DNA of 64,000 nt from Nocardia panacis (GTDB taxonomy: Bacteria > Actinomycetota > Actinomycetes > Mycobacteriales > Mycobacteriaceae), in contig NZ_QZFU01000045.1 of assembly GCF_003598715.1 (NCBI RefSeq), positions 186,001 through 250,000 of the forward strand, read 5' to 3'. Every line of letters begins with the position of its first letter. The first letter of the stretch is position 1. A program made the position numbers and the translations under genes. Of the stretch, positions 34,958-43,567 are shown one piece after another. The notes beneath the pieces are model-generated. The model saw nothing but the letters and a program-made list of their open reading frames with translations, was not told the origin of the DNA and searched no databases.

Positions 34958-35055
34958 CATCCCAGTCGTCCACAGGTGCGCAGCCTCGGACAAACCAAAG
35001 GATTCGCCCGTGCGAGTGATGCCCGCCCGCGAATCGCGTGAGTAGGGTCGAGCGG

Positions 35056-36819
35056 GTGCGCATCCCACCACGCCTGCTCGCCCTGATCGCGATCCCGACG
35101 TTGGCCCTCACCGGCTGCGCCTCGGGACCCGATCAGCCCAAGACCGTCGCCCAGCGCTTCGCCGACGCGCTGAACCGCGACGATCCGGCAGCCGCGGCCG
35201 CGCTCACCGACGCCCCGCAGGCCGCTGGGGCCGCGCTCACCGGACTCTTCGACGGCCTGGGCAAGAATGTGCGCTTCGAAGTCCGCGACCCCACGACCAA
35301 GGACGCGGGCGCGTTCACCCTCGCGGCCACCTGGAAACTCGGCCCCGACGGGTCCAAACAGTGGAGCTACACCGCCCCGGCCACCGCCGCCGACCACGAC
35401 GGCTGGAAGGTGCACTGGAATCCGGCGAGCATCGCACCCGGCCTGGACCAGGGTCCGCTGAGCTACGGCCCGGCCTACCCGGCCACACCCGCGCGGGTGC
35501 TCGACTCCGGCGGTGGCGATCTGCTCAGCCAGCAGATCGTCACCCTGGTGAATATCGCGCCGGGCGCAGACACCGCCGCGGTCGCCGCACTCCTCGGTGG
35601 GGTCGCCCCGGATATCACCCCCGCCTCGATGCAAACGGATCTGGCGGCGGCCCAAGGGAAACCGGCCACCGTCATCACACTGCGCGCCGCCGATATCGCG
35701 CCGATCCAAGAACGGCTCGCCGCCCTCCCCGGCGTTACCCTGGCACCGCAGCCCCGCCTGCTCACCTCCGACAGATCGCTGGCCTCCCCCGTCTTCTCCG
35801 GCCTGTCGGACCTGTGGCAGCAGCAATTCGACGCCGCCGCGGGCTGGGCGGTGCGCGCCACCACCGCCGGTGGCAATACCCTGCGCGTCGGCGGCGCGGA
35901 GGCCAAGCCGATGCCCGATATCGCCACCACCCTCAATATGGGTCTGCAGCGGGCGGCCAAGGCCGCGCTCCTGTCGATCGACAAACCCGCCGCCATCGTC
36001 GCGCTGCAACCCTCCACCGGCAGCGTGCTGGCCATGGCGCAGAACGCCGCCGCCGACGCGCAGGGTCCGATCGCCCTCACCGGCCTCTACCCGCCCGGAT
36101 CGACCTTCAAGACGGTGACGGTCTCGGCCGCGCTGCAGGCGGGCATCGCCACGCCGGACACGGTCGTCGGCTGTCCGGGCACCGAGAACATCGAGGGCAG
36201 ACAGATTCCCAACGACAATAATTTCGATCTCGGAAAAGTCCCGCTGCACACCGCATTCGCCAAATCCTGCAATACCACCATGGGCAGGCTCGCGGTCCAG
36301 TTGCCGCCCGAGGGCCTCACCAAGGCCGCGGCGCAATTGGGACTCGGTGTCGACTTCGTGACACCGGGATTGACCACCGTCACCGGGAAGGCGCCCACCG
36401 CGGACACCCCGGCCCAGCGCGTCGAATCCGGTATCGGTCAAGGCCGGGTGACGGCCACCCCGTTCGGGATGGCGCTGGTAGCCGCGGCACTGGCGCACGG
36501 ATCGGTGCCCGCGCCCACCGTGGTGCGCGGCGCACCCGGCAAAGCGGATCGCCCGACCGCGGCGTTACCCGCGAGCATCCCGCAGCAGATCGAACCCATG
36601 ATGCGCGAGACCATCACCTCGGGCACCGCCACCGAGTTGCGCGATATCCCGGACCTGCTCGGCAAGACCGGCACCGCCGAATACATCGACGACAAGCACG
36701 CGCACGGCTGGTTCGTCGGCATCGAGGGCGATATGGCCTTCGCGGTCTTCATCGCCGACGCCGGAAGTTCCGCTCCGGCGGTCGCCGCCGCGGGCCGAAT
36801 GCTGCGCGCCACACGCTGA
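35056..36819 (+). CDS. Penicillin-binding lipoprotein (D,D-transpeptidase)
   Basis: 587 aa. Signal peptide with lipobox LTGCASG (Cys about 19), so it is anchored as a lipoprotein. Residues about 25-140 are an NTF2-like MecA-N domain (TVAQRFADALNRDDPAAAAA). The transpeptidase follows with all three motifs: STFK in YPPGSTFKTVTV, SCN in AKSCNTTMG and KTG in LGKTGTAEY. The layout matches M. tuberculosis Rv2864c. It acts in the periplasm, cross-linking peptidoglycan. GTG 35038 is an alternative start. The next gene is a Ser/Thr kinase, as is common for cell-wall regulation. Confidence 0.9.
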   Translation: MRIPPRLLALIAIPTLALTGCASGPDQPKTVAQRFADALNRDDPAAAAALTDAPQAAGAALTGLFDGLGKNVRFEVRDPTTKDAGAFTLAATWKLGPDGSKQWSYTAPATAADHDGWKVHWNPASIAPGLDQGPLSYGPAYPATPARVLDSGGGDLLSQQIVTLVNIAPGADTAAVAALLGGVAPDITPASMQTDLAAAQGKPATVITLRAADIAPIQERLAALPGVTLAPQPRLLTSDRSLASPVFSGLSDLWQQQFDAAAGWAVRATTAGGNTLRVGGAEAKPMPDIATTLNMGLQRAAKAALLSIDKPAAIVALQPSTGSVLAMAQNAAADAQGPIALTGLYPPGSTFKTVTVSAALQAGIATPDTVVGCPGTENIEGRQIPNDNNFDLGKVPLHTAFAKSCNTTMGRLAVQLPPEGLTKAAAQLGLGVDFVTPGLTTVTGKAPTADTPAQRVESGIGQGRVTATPFGMALVAAALAHGSVPAPTVVRGAPGKADRPTAALPASIPQQIEPMMRETITSGTATELRDIPDLLGKTGTAEYIDDKHAHGWFVGIEGDMAFAVFIADAGSSAPAVAAAGRMLRATR

Positions 36820-36978
36820 TTGCCGCGCATGCGCCGGACGTACCTCCAGCTGTGCGCGGGTTCAAGGACGGCTTCGCCGACAGCGTGCACTAGGGTGAGT
36901 GTCGCGCGCGTCACGCGCGTCAGCACCCGTGCACGGACGGCACGCCGGAGTCGGCGTGGAGGTCGCGGCGCGGCCCGC

Positions 36979-36984
36979 TACACT
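36979..36984 (+). promoter_or_regulatory. Possible -10 element of the Ser/Thr kinase promoter
   Basis: TACACT matches TAnnnT and predicts a start near 36991. That is just before GTG 37002, leaving no room for a Shine-Dalgarno there. A GGAG lies further on at 37041, which bears on the choice of kinase start. Confidence 0.3.
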
Positions 36985-37001
36985 CGTTCGCGACCACGCA
37001 G

Positions 37002-38618
37002 GTGGTCGACGCGCGGGATGTCACGATTTCGAGAAGGTTCGGAGTAGGCGCCATCGATACCGGTCAGTTGATCGCGGAACATTACCGCCTGGTCGAGCGG
37101 ATTGGTAGCGGCGGCACAGGCGTGGTTTGGCGTGCCGTCGACGAGCGCCTGCAGCGCTCGGTCGCGGTCAAGCAGATCCACATCAAGGCCAGCCTCCCCG
37201 AGGGGGAGCGAGACGTGGTGCGCCAGCGCGCGATCCGCGAGGCCCGCAATGCCGCCCGCTTCCAACATCCCAATGCCATCGTGGTTTTCGATATCACCGA
37301 GCACGACGGTGACCCGTGCTTGGTCATGGAGTACCTCAAATCGCGCAGCCTGGCCATGGTGCTGTCCGCGCAGGGCACCTTGCCGCTCACCCAGGTCGGG
37401 CGCATCGGCGAGCAGGTGGCCTCCGCGCTCATCGCCGCGCACCAGGCGGGCATCGTGCACCGCGATGTCAAACCGGGCAATGTCCTGCTCGACGACCACG
37501 GCACGGTGAAGATCACCGATTTCGGCATCTCCAGGGCCACCGGCGATGTCACCCTCACCGAGACCGGCCTCATCTGCGGCACCGCCGCCTACCTCGCCCC
37601 CGAGTGCGCGCGCGGCACCGACCCGAGCCCGGCCTCGGACGTATTCTCCCTGGGAGCCACGCTCTTTCACGCCCTGGAAGGCGAACCGCCCTACGGGGCC
37701 AACGCCAATCCGCTCGCCGTGCTGTACGCCGCGGCCAACGGCCAGATCACCGAACCCCGCAATGCCGGTCCCGCAACGGATTTCCTGCTGCAACTGCTGA
37801 GCCCGGAACCCACCGAGCGGCCCACCATGCGGGCCGCGCGCGACTACCTGACCGCGCTCGCCGAGGCCGGTCCCACCCCGGTGGCGGCAGGCTTCGTCCC
37901 CGCCAGTGAGGCATATGCCACCCGCCGCCTCCCCGAGGGCGTCAAGCGCTCCCCGCGCCCCCCGGCCGCCCCCAACAATGGCCAGACCGAACCGATTTCG
38001 CGTCCGCTGCCCGAACCGCCCCGCTACAACGGCGCGGTCAGCCCGGCGCATCCGCCCACCGCCGCGCATCCGCGCACCACGGTCCAGCCCGCCGCCCCCA
38101 AGGGCAGCAAGCGCAAGGCGGTGCTGATCGGCTCGGTGGTCGGTGCGGTCGTCGCGGCCGGAGCCATCACCGTCGCCTCCATGAACAGCGGTGGCGGCAG
38201 CGGTCCCTCGGCGCAGGCCAATGCCCCGGCCTCCTCGTCCGCCGGACCATCCAGTGCCGCCCCCAAGGTCGCACCCGGTCAGACCAAGAATTCGAGTCAG
38301 GTCAATACCGGTTCGGCCGCCAATGTGATCGTCCAGTTCTATAAGGACATCCTGAACTCGCGCTTCAGCAATGCGTGGGGTCAGTTGACGCCCGCCGCCC
38401 AGCAGTTGTACGGGAATCAGTCCTCCTTCCAGCAGTACTGGTCCGATCACGGGATCCAGGATTTCGGCGGCGGGATCAGCGGTTCCAACAGCGGCGACGG
38501 TTCGGCGGATATGCATATGCCCAACCTGGTGTACACCGATGGCAAGGCGCGCAGCTCGCTGCAATACCGGGTGATCGACTCCAGCGGGCAGTTGCTCATC
38601 GACAGCGATACTCGCTGA
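37002..38618 (+). CDS. Membrane-anchored serine/threonine protein kinase (PknB-like)
   Basis: 538 aa from GTG 37002. The kinase domain (about residues 28-285) has GSGGTGVVWRA, VAVKQI (ATP-binding Lys), IVHRDVKPGNVLL (catalytic Asp), ITDFGISRA and the LAPECARG P+1 region. A Pro-rich linker, one membrane helix (AVLIGSVVGAVVAAGAITVA, about residues 375-395) and a Ser-rich stretch lead to an extracellular domain of about 100 residues (NVIVQFYKDILNSRFSNAWG), which resembles the NTF2-like sensor region of the neighbouring penicillin-binding protein. The start is doubtful: the best RBS, GGAGTAGG at 37041, points to an ATC at 37053, where homologous kinases usually begin. Confidence 0.92.
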   Translation: MVDARDVTISRRFGVGAIDTGQLIAEHYRLVERIGSGGTGVVWRAVDERLQRSVAVKQIHIKASLPEGERDVVRQRAIREARNAARFQHPNAIVVFDITEHDGDPCLVMEYLKSRSLAMVLSAQGTLPLTQVGRIGEQVASALIAAHQAGIVHRDVKPGNVLLDDHGTVKITDFGISRATGDVTLTETGLICGTAAYLAPECARGTDPSPASDVFSLGATLFHALEGEPPYGANANPLAVLYAAANGQITEPRNAGPATDFLLQLLSPEPTERPTMRAARDYLTALAEAGPTPVAAGFVPASEAYATRRLPEGVKRSPRPPAAPNNGQTEPISRPLPEPPRYNGAVSPAHPPTAAHPRTTVQPAAPKGSKRKAVLIGSVVGAVVAAGAITVASMNSGGGSGPSAQANAPASSSAGPSSAAPKVAPGQTKNSSQVNTGSAANVIVQFYKDILNSRFSNAWGQLTPAAQQLYGNQSSFQQYWSDHGIQDFGGGISGSNSGDGSADMHMPNLVYTDGKARSSLQYRVIDSSGQLLIDSDTR

Positions 38619-38928
38619 GCCGCTGCGCTATTCGCCGCGAGGGCCACCCGCTGCGCGACCGCACCACACAGACACCCGTGGGCACCGGATCGAATCCGAT
38701 GCCCAAGGGCGGTGCGGGCGTCGCAGCGGACGCCCCGGCCCACCGCCGCGGTCCGCGGCCCCATTGCCGTCCGCCCCGAGGGTGTCGCCGATTGTTCGGC
38801 CCCGTTGCCGACTGAGCGGAGCGCTCGCATCGCCATTCTCACGCCCCCACCGACTACGCTGCCACCTTCGAGGCGTCCCGCCAAGGCGAATACCCGTCAC
38901 TGGCAGAGGATTGGCAGTCGTGGGGTAG
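38619..38928. other. 310-bp gap without a supported gene
   Basis: Several frames are open on both strands, but none has a good ribosome binding site or a recognisable family. No tRNA, strong hairpin with a T-run, or repeat was seen. It separates the kinase from the convergent DUF418 gene and may be 3' untranslated sequence or decayed coding DNA. Confidence 0.5.
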
Positions 38929-40053
38929 TCAGCTTCCTGCCGTAGAAGGGATTTGGGTGCGATTCGGATGCAGCGTGCCGTAAGTGGCCATCCGCAGCAC
39001 CCATTCGATCGGCCCGTAGCGGTGGCGGCGGATATACCAAGCGCTGGCGGCCAATTGGGCGGCGTAGACGGCCGCGGCGATGGCGAGGATCACCCAGTCG
39101 TTCATCCGACCCGCCATGGCGAAACCGTATCCGGTGAAGAGGATCGCCGCGAGGACCGATTGGCCGATGTAGTTGGTGGCGGCCAACTTGCCTGCGGGGG
39201 CGAACACCTCCCGCAGCCACGAATACCGGTGCAGCAGTTGGAGAACGGTGGCCGAGTAGGCGGCGGTCAGCAGTGGCGCGGCCAAATAGGCGGGACCGGC
39301 GAGCGGCAAATCCGTCAGCGTCTCCAGCGCCGCGATCGGCAGCCCGATCCCGTACCCGATGATCTGGACGCGCCCCAGCCACGGCAGGTAGCGCTGCGGC
39401 TGTTCCAGGATGCGCCGCTTGCCCGCCACGAATCCGAGTAGCAGCGTCGGCAGCACATTCAGCAGACCGAACAGCAGGAACTGTGGCAGATTGTGCACGA
39501 ACCCGTCCCAGCGGTACGCCGCCGCGTCCAGCCACCCGGCTCGCATCGCCTCGAGTTGGGTCGACCTGTCGGACTCGCTCGACGCGGAGTCGCCGCCGAA
39601 CAGTTGCATGGCGGTCATCACGACGGCGAACAAGCCGAACGGCACCGCGGCCGTGATCAATGCCGTCCTGATCCGAATCCGACTCAGCGCCAACAACACC
39701 AGGGCGATCGCGCCGTACCCGAACAGCACCTCGCTGTCGTAGAAGAACACCCGGTGCAGTAGCCCGATCGCCATCAGCGCCAGGCAGCGCCGCACCGTGC
39801 GCGCCACCGCATTGGCCCCCGCCCGCTCCGCCGACCGGAATTGCATGGTGAGCGAGTATCCGAACAGGAATCCGAACAGCACATAGAACTTGTTATGAAA
39901 GAAAATCCCGACCAGATCATGCGCCGCTCCACCCTCGAAGGTGAACGGTCCCGACATGGCCATGATATTGACGACGAAAATCCCACCGAGGGAAAACCCG
40001 CGCAACACATCGAGCGCCTCGATCCGCGGCACGGAAGCAACCTGCTGATCCAT
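38929..40053 (-). CDS. DUF418 family multi-pass membrane protein
   Basis: 374 aa with about 8-9 hydrophobic segments. PRIEALDVLRGFSLGGIFVV opens the heparan-alpha-glucosaminide acetyltransferase-like/DUF1624 region. The C-terminal DUF418 region holds LAATNYIGQSVLAAILFTG and RRHRYGPIEWVLRMATYG. YeiB in E. coli is a relative of unknown function. It starts at ATG 40053. Confidence 0.88.
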   Translation of the reverse strand: MDQQVASVPRIEALDVLRGFSLGGIFVVNIMAMSGPFTFEGGAAHDLVGIFFHNKFYVLFGFLFGYSLTMQFRSAERAGANAVARTVRRCLALMAIGLLHRVFFYDSEVLFGYGAIALVLLALSRIRIRTALITAAVPFGLFAVVMTAMQLFGGDSASSESDRSTQLEAMRAGWLDAAAYRWDGFVHNLPQFLLFGLLNVLPTLLLGFVAGKRRILEQPQRYLPWLGRVQIIGYGIGLPIAALETLTDLPLAGPAYLAAPLLTAAYSATVLQLLHRYSWLREVFAPAGKLAATNYIGQSVLAAILFTGYGFAMAGRMNDWVILAIAAAVYAAQLAASAWYIRRHRYGPIEWVLRMATYGTLHPNRTQIPSTAGS

Positions 40054-40152
40054 ACCCCCGGACGCTAAGCATCCCGTTCTCGTCCCGGATCACACCGCAG
40101 TGTGAGGGGGGATCGTTCCCAAGGATGAAAAGTTGGCGATGGTCGGTTGCGG

Positions 40153-40419
40153 TTAGTCGTAGTGCCCTCGGCAGGCGACGATGGTGACGGTATCGTCGTC
40201 GGCGCGGTAGACCAGGCGATGTCCGGAATCGATCCGCCGCGACCACCATCCGGAGAGGTTCGCCCGCAGCGGCTCCGGCTTGCCGATGCCATCGGCGTTG
40301 CCGTTGCGGCGGATGTCCTCGATCAGAAGGTTGATGCGCCGCAGCAGTTTTCGATCCTCGCGCTGCCAGTGCAGGTAGTCTTCCCAGCCATTCGGATCGA
40401 AGCGAACTTTCAGGCTCAC
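40153..40419 (-). CDS. yoeB: YoeB-family mRNA-interferase toxin
   Basis: 88 aa. The Txe/YoeB pattern is clear: VRFDPNGWEDYLHWQREDRK, RINLLIEDIRRNG, GKPEPLRANLSGWWSRRIDS and the C-terminal GHRLVYRADDDTVTIVACRGHYD region with the catalytic His/Tyr end. It cleaves mRNA at the ribosome when free of antitoxin. GTG start at 40419 overlaps the antitoxin stop (GTGA), the usual coupled order of antitoxin then toxin. Confidence 0.93.
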   Translation of the reverse strand: MSLKVRFDPNGWEDYLHWQREDRKLLRRINLLIEDIRRNGNADGIGKPEPLRANLSGWWSRRIDSGHRLVYRADDDTVTIVACRGHYD

Positions 40420-40697
40420 AGGTCGTCGTCCGCCTCATCGGCTACATCGATCAATTCGTGTACCTCCGTACGTCCGGCGTCCACATTGGCGATCGAGTCG
40501 AGAAGTCGCCGTGCCATCGTCGGGTTGGACAGCAGGTAGTTGGTTTCCTTCAGTGCCGAATACTCGGCCAAGGAGATCACCACGGCCGGGGCCTTGCCGC
40601 CACTGCGGGTGATGATCACTTCGTCGTTGTCTTCGGTGGCCGCGTCCAGCACCTCGGCGAAGTTGGCGCGGGCATCCGTGGCGTGCATCGCTCTCAT
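40416..40697 (-). CDS. yefM: YefM-family antitoxin
   Basis: 93 aa, Phd/YefM fold. Residues 1-60 are the DNA-binding dimer domain (ATDARANFAEVLDAATEDND, EVIITRSGGKAPAVVISLAE), and the acidic tail (LIDVADEADDDL) wraps the toxin. ATG 40697 has AGGAG at 8 nt. The frame extends to 41726 across the intergenic region, but nothing upstream is homologous. It should repress the yefM-yoeB promoter with toxin as co-repressor. Confidence 0.93.
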   Translation of the reverse strand: MRAMHATDARANFAEVLDAATEDNDEVIITRSGGKAPAVVISLAEYSALKETNYLLSNPTMARRLLDSIANVDAGRTEVHELIDVADEADDDL

Positions 40698-40733
40698 GGT
40701 GAACACTCCTCCTATCCCGCATGGATGGGCGGG

Positions 40734-40761
40734 GTACACCCAACTGTACGCGATCGAGTAC
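40734..40761. promoter_or_regulatory. YefM-YoeB operator: three GTAC cores at 12-bp spacing
   Basis: GTAC occurs at 40734, 40746 and 40758, exactly 12 bp apart, 36-64 bp upstream of the yefM ATG. E. coli YefM binds paired TGTACA repeats whose centres are also 12 bp apart. This looks like the operator of the toxin-antitoxin operon. Confidence 0.6.
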
Positions 40762-40883
40762 GGGATTGCGTCGAGGCCGCTAGGGTGTGCGGGTACGGGT
40801 AGCCGGGCGAGGACGGGTCGGAGGCCGTAGGCTGCCGGAATTGGTTGTCGGTTCGGATCATTCGACCACTTCGGAGTTGTTCG

Positions 40884-42053
40884 TTGAGCGCATACGACCA
40901 CGGTCCTGATGAAGCAGGGGCGCGGGGTTCGGGGTTTTCGCTGTACGGGGCGGAGTTCGCGGCGGATCCGCACGGGGTGTATCGGGAGATGCGCGGGTCG
41001 GGGGCGCAGGTTCCGGTGGAGTTGGCGCCGGGCGTGGCGGCGACCTTGGTGATCGGGCATGCGGCGGCGTTGCGGGTGCTGCGGGATCCGGAGCATTTTC
41101 CGGCGGATGCGCGGAACTGGGAGCAGGCCCTCGCACCGGGCTGCCCGGTGCCCGCGCGGATGCGGTGGCGACCCACATTGCGCCACTGTGACGGTGACGC
41201 CCACACCCGCTACCGGGGTGCGGTCGCGGACGTCCTCGCCGAGGTCGATCTGCATCTGCTGCATCGGACGGTGGTGAATATCGCGGTGCCGCAGATCAAT
41301 TCGTTCTGCGCGGCCGGTGCGGCCGATCTGGTGAGCGAATACGCGGCACCGGTGACGCGGGCCGCGCTCGAGGTCGTGCTCGGCCTGCCGCCGGACCTCG
41401 GGACCCGGTTGGTCGACGCGCCCGAGGAGATGACCGGACTCCTCGCCGCCAAGCGCGCCGATCCGGGCGATGACGTACTCACCCGACTGCTGACCCATTC
41501 CGCCGCGCTGACCGACCTGGAAATACTCGAACAGGCCGCCGAACTCTACCGCTCCGCCATGGAACCCCTGCGCGACCTGATCGCCAACACCCTGCTGCTC
41601 ACCCTGATCGACGACCGCTTCCACGCGGACTACCTCGGCGGCGCGCTGACCACCCGCGCCGCGCTGGAGGAGATCCTGCGCACCGATCCACCGGTGGCGA
41701 CGGGCGCGCTCACCTACCCTGGCCAACCTGTCCAGATCGACGGCACGTGGCTACCGGCCCATCAACCGGTGCTCATCGGTATCGCCGCCTGCAATGCCGA
41801 TCCGACGAGCGGTTCCGCCGCCTACGCGGGCACCCGTGCCCACCTGGCCTGGGGTTCGGGTCCGCACGCATGCCCGGCCGCCGCCCAGGCCCAGTTGATC
41901 GCCGAGGTCGCCATTGATCAGCTACTCGACGCCCTGCCCGATCTGTCGCTCGCCATCGCCCCCGAGTACCTGTCCTGGCGGCGCGATCCCTTCCATCGCG
42001 CGCTGACCGCGCTACCGGTGGTCTTCCCGGAATCCCCGCCGCTGCACATATAG
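40884..42053 (+). CDS. Cytochrome P450, CYP157-like
   Basis: 389 aa. The haem-ligand loop is LAWGSGPHACPA (about residues 327-338, Cys ligand), the K-helix ExxR is EEILRTDPP, and YLSWRRDPFHRALTALPVVF closes the protein. The I-helix position reads SAMEPLRDLIANTLLLTL, where the usual AGxET is lost and the oxygen-binding Thr is replaced by Pro. This atypical helix and the AHLAWGSGPHACPA end resemble CYP157 proteins of Streptomyces conservons. No conservon genes are present. TTG 40884 follows GGAG at 8 nt; the open frame starts at 40845. Substrate unknown. Confidence 0.8.
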   Translation: MSAYDHGPDEAGARGSGFSLYGAEFAADPHGVYREMRGSGAQVPVELAPGVAATLVIGHAAALRVLRDPEHFPADARNWEQALAPGCPVPARMRWRPTLRHCDGDAHTRYRGAVADVLAEVDLHLLHRTVVNIAVPQINSFCAAGAADLVSEYAAPVTRAALEVVLGLPPDLGTRLVDAPEEMTGLLAAKRADPGDDVLTRLLTHSAALTDLEILEQAAELYRSAMEPLRDLIANTLLLTLIDDRFHADYLGGALTTRAALEEILRTDPPVATGALTYPGQPVQIDGTWLPAHQPVLIGIAACNADPTSGSAAYAGTRAHLAWGSGPHACPAAAQAQLIAEVAIDQLLDALPDLSLAIAPEYLSWRRDPFHRALTALPVVFPESPPLHI

Positions 42054-42152
42054 ACACCGCCGGGAAGCTGTTCTCTCTGGATCACTACGCGTACCTCCGC
42101 CTTCGCTCCGGCCTGGCGCGGGTCTGCGGACGGCTGCGCCGACAGTGCCCAT

Positions 42153-42158
42153 TAGGCT
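42153..42158 (+). promoter_or_regulatory. Probable -10 element of the hisDCBH operon
   Basis: TAGGCT matches the actinobacterial -10 consensus in the gap before hisD. It predicts a leader of about 65 nt. No leader peptide with a run of His codons was found in this gap. Confidence 0.4.
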
Positions 42159-42229
42159 GGTAAGCGAACGGTTGCCGTGAAACCGACCGTTCGGCGTGGA
42201 AGCACCAGTAGACAAGGACCGTGGCCCAC

Positions 42230-43567
42230 ATGACAACCCCCATCGAGCTCGCCCGCGTGGATCTGCGCGGCCGCACTCCCGCCATAGCCGAGCTGCGCTC
42301 CGCGCTGCCGCGCGGGGGAGTCGACGTCGACTCGGTGCTGCATCATGTGCGTCCGGTGGTCGAGGCGATCAGGGATCGCGGCGTCGAAGCCGCCCTCGAA
42401 TACGGCGAACGTTTCGACGGCGTGCTGCCCGCCGCGGTCCGGGTGCCCGCCGCCGAGCTGGAAAAGGCGCTGGACCAACTGGATTCGACGGTGCGCGCGG
42501 CGCTCGAGGAGTCCATCGCCCGCGCCCGCCGCGTCCACGCCGATCAGCGGCGCACCGATAAGGTCACCGAGGTGGTGCCCGGCGGCACCGTCACCGAGCG
42601 CTGGGTCGCGGTGGAGCGGGTCGGCCTGTACGTGCCGGGCGGTAATGCCGTCTACCCGTCGAGTGTGGTGATGAATGTGGTGCCCGCGCAGACCGCGGGC
42701 GTCGGTTCGCTGGTGGTGGCCTCGCCGCCGCAGGTCAGGTTCGGTGGCCTGCCGCATCCGACCATTCTGGCCGCCGCGGCCCTGCTCGGCGTCGAGGAGG
42801 TGTGGGCGGTCGGCGGCGCGCAGGCGGTCGCGCTGCTCGCCTACGGCGGTGTCGACACCACGGGCGCGGCGCTCGAACCGGTGGATCTGATCACCGGCCC
42901 CGGCAATATCTATGTCACCGCCGCCAAGCGGCTGGTGCGCGGCCTGGTCGGTATCGACGCCGAGGCGGGGCCGACGGAGATCGCCGTCCTCGCCGATGCC
43001 ACCGCCGACCCGGTGCATGTGGCGGCGGATCTGATCAGTCAGGCCGAACACGATGTGCTGGCGGCGAGCGTGCTGGTCACCGACAGCGCGGCGCTGGCCG
43101 ATGCGGTGGATGCCGCGCTCAATGCCCAACTGCCCGTGGTCAAGCACGCGCACCGGGTGCGGGAGGCGCTCTCGGGCAGGCAGTCCGGGATCGTGCTGGT
43201 GGACGATATCGAGCAGGGTCTGCGGGTGGTCAACGCCTACGCGGCCGAGCACTTGGAGATCCAGACCAGGGACGCGGCGGCCGTGGCGGCGCGGGTGCGC
43301 TGCGCGGGCGCGATTTTCCTCGGCCCGTACGCGCCGGTCAGCCTGGGCGACTATTGCGCGGGTTCGAATCACGTGCTGCCGACCGCCGGATGCGCCAGGC
43401 ACTCCTCGGGTTTGAGCGTGCAGACCTTCCTGCGCGGTATCCACGTGGTGGAGTACACCGAGGCGGCGCTGAAGGATGTCGCCGGACATGTGGTGGCGCT
43501 CTCGCATGCCGAGGATCTGCCCGCGCACGGCCAGGCTGTCACCGCGCGATTCGAGGCGCTGTCGTGA
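42230..43567 (+). CDS. hisD: Histidinol dehydrogenase
   Basis: 445 aa zinc enzyme that oxidises histidinol to histidine in two NAD-dependent steps. Landmarks are VGLYVPGGNAVYPSSVVMN, ITGPGNIYVTAAKRLV, DAEAGPTEIAVLAD and SNHVLPTAGCARHSSGLSV, which provide the Zn- and substrate-binding His/Asp/Gln. ATG 42230 fits the AAGGA ribosome binding site better than GTG 42221. First gene of the his cluster. It overlaps hisC as GTGA. Confidence 0.96.
   Translation: MTTPIELARVDLRGRTPAIAELRSALPRGGVDVDSVLHHVRPVVEAIRDRGVEAALEYGERFDGVLPAAVRVPAAELEKALDQLDSTVRAALEESIARARRVHADQRRTDKVTEVVPGGTVTERWVAVERVGLYVPGGNAVYPSSVVMNVVPAQTAGVGSLVVASPPQVRFGGLPHPTILAAAALLGVEEVWAVGGAQAVALLAYGGVDTTGAALEPVDLITGPGNIYVTAAKRLVRGLVGIDAEAGPTEIAVLADATADPVHVAADLISQAEHDVLAASVLVTDSAALADAVDAALNAQLPVVKHAHRVREALSGRQSGIVLVDDIEQGLRVVNAYAAEHLEIQTRDAAAVAARVRCAGAIFLGPYAPVSLGDYCAGSNHVLPTAGCARHSSGLSVQTFLRGIHVVEYTEAALKDVAGHVVALSHAEDLPAHGQAVTARFEALS

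Noticed and set aside
38712..38945. 77-aa plus-strand frame in the gap between the kinase and the DUF418 gene
   Set aside because: No RBS, low-complexity Pro/Arg composition and overlap with the end of the DUF418 gene.
42054..42229. Histidine leader peptide before hisD
   Set aside because: No run of His codons in any frame of the gap. Only a plausible -10 element is listed.
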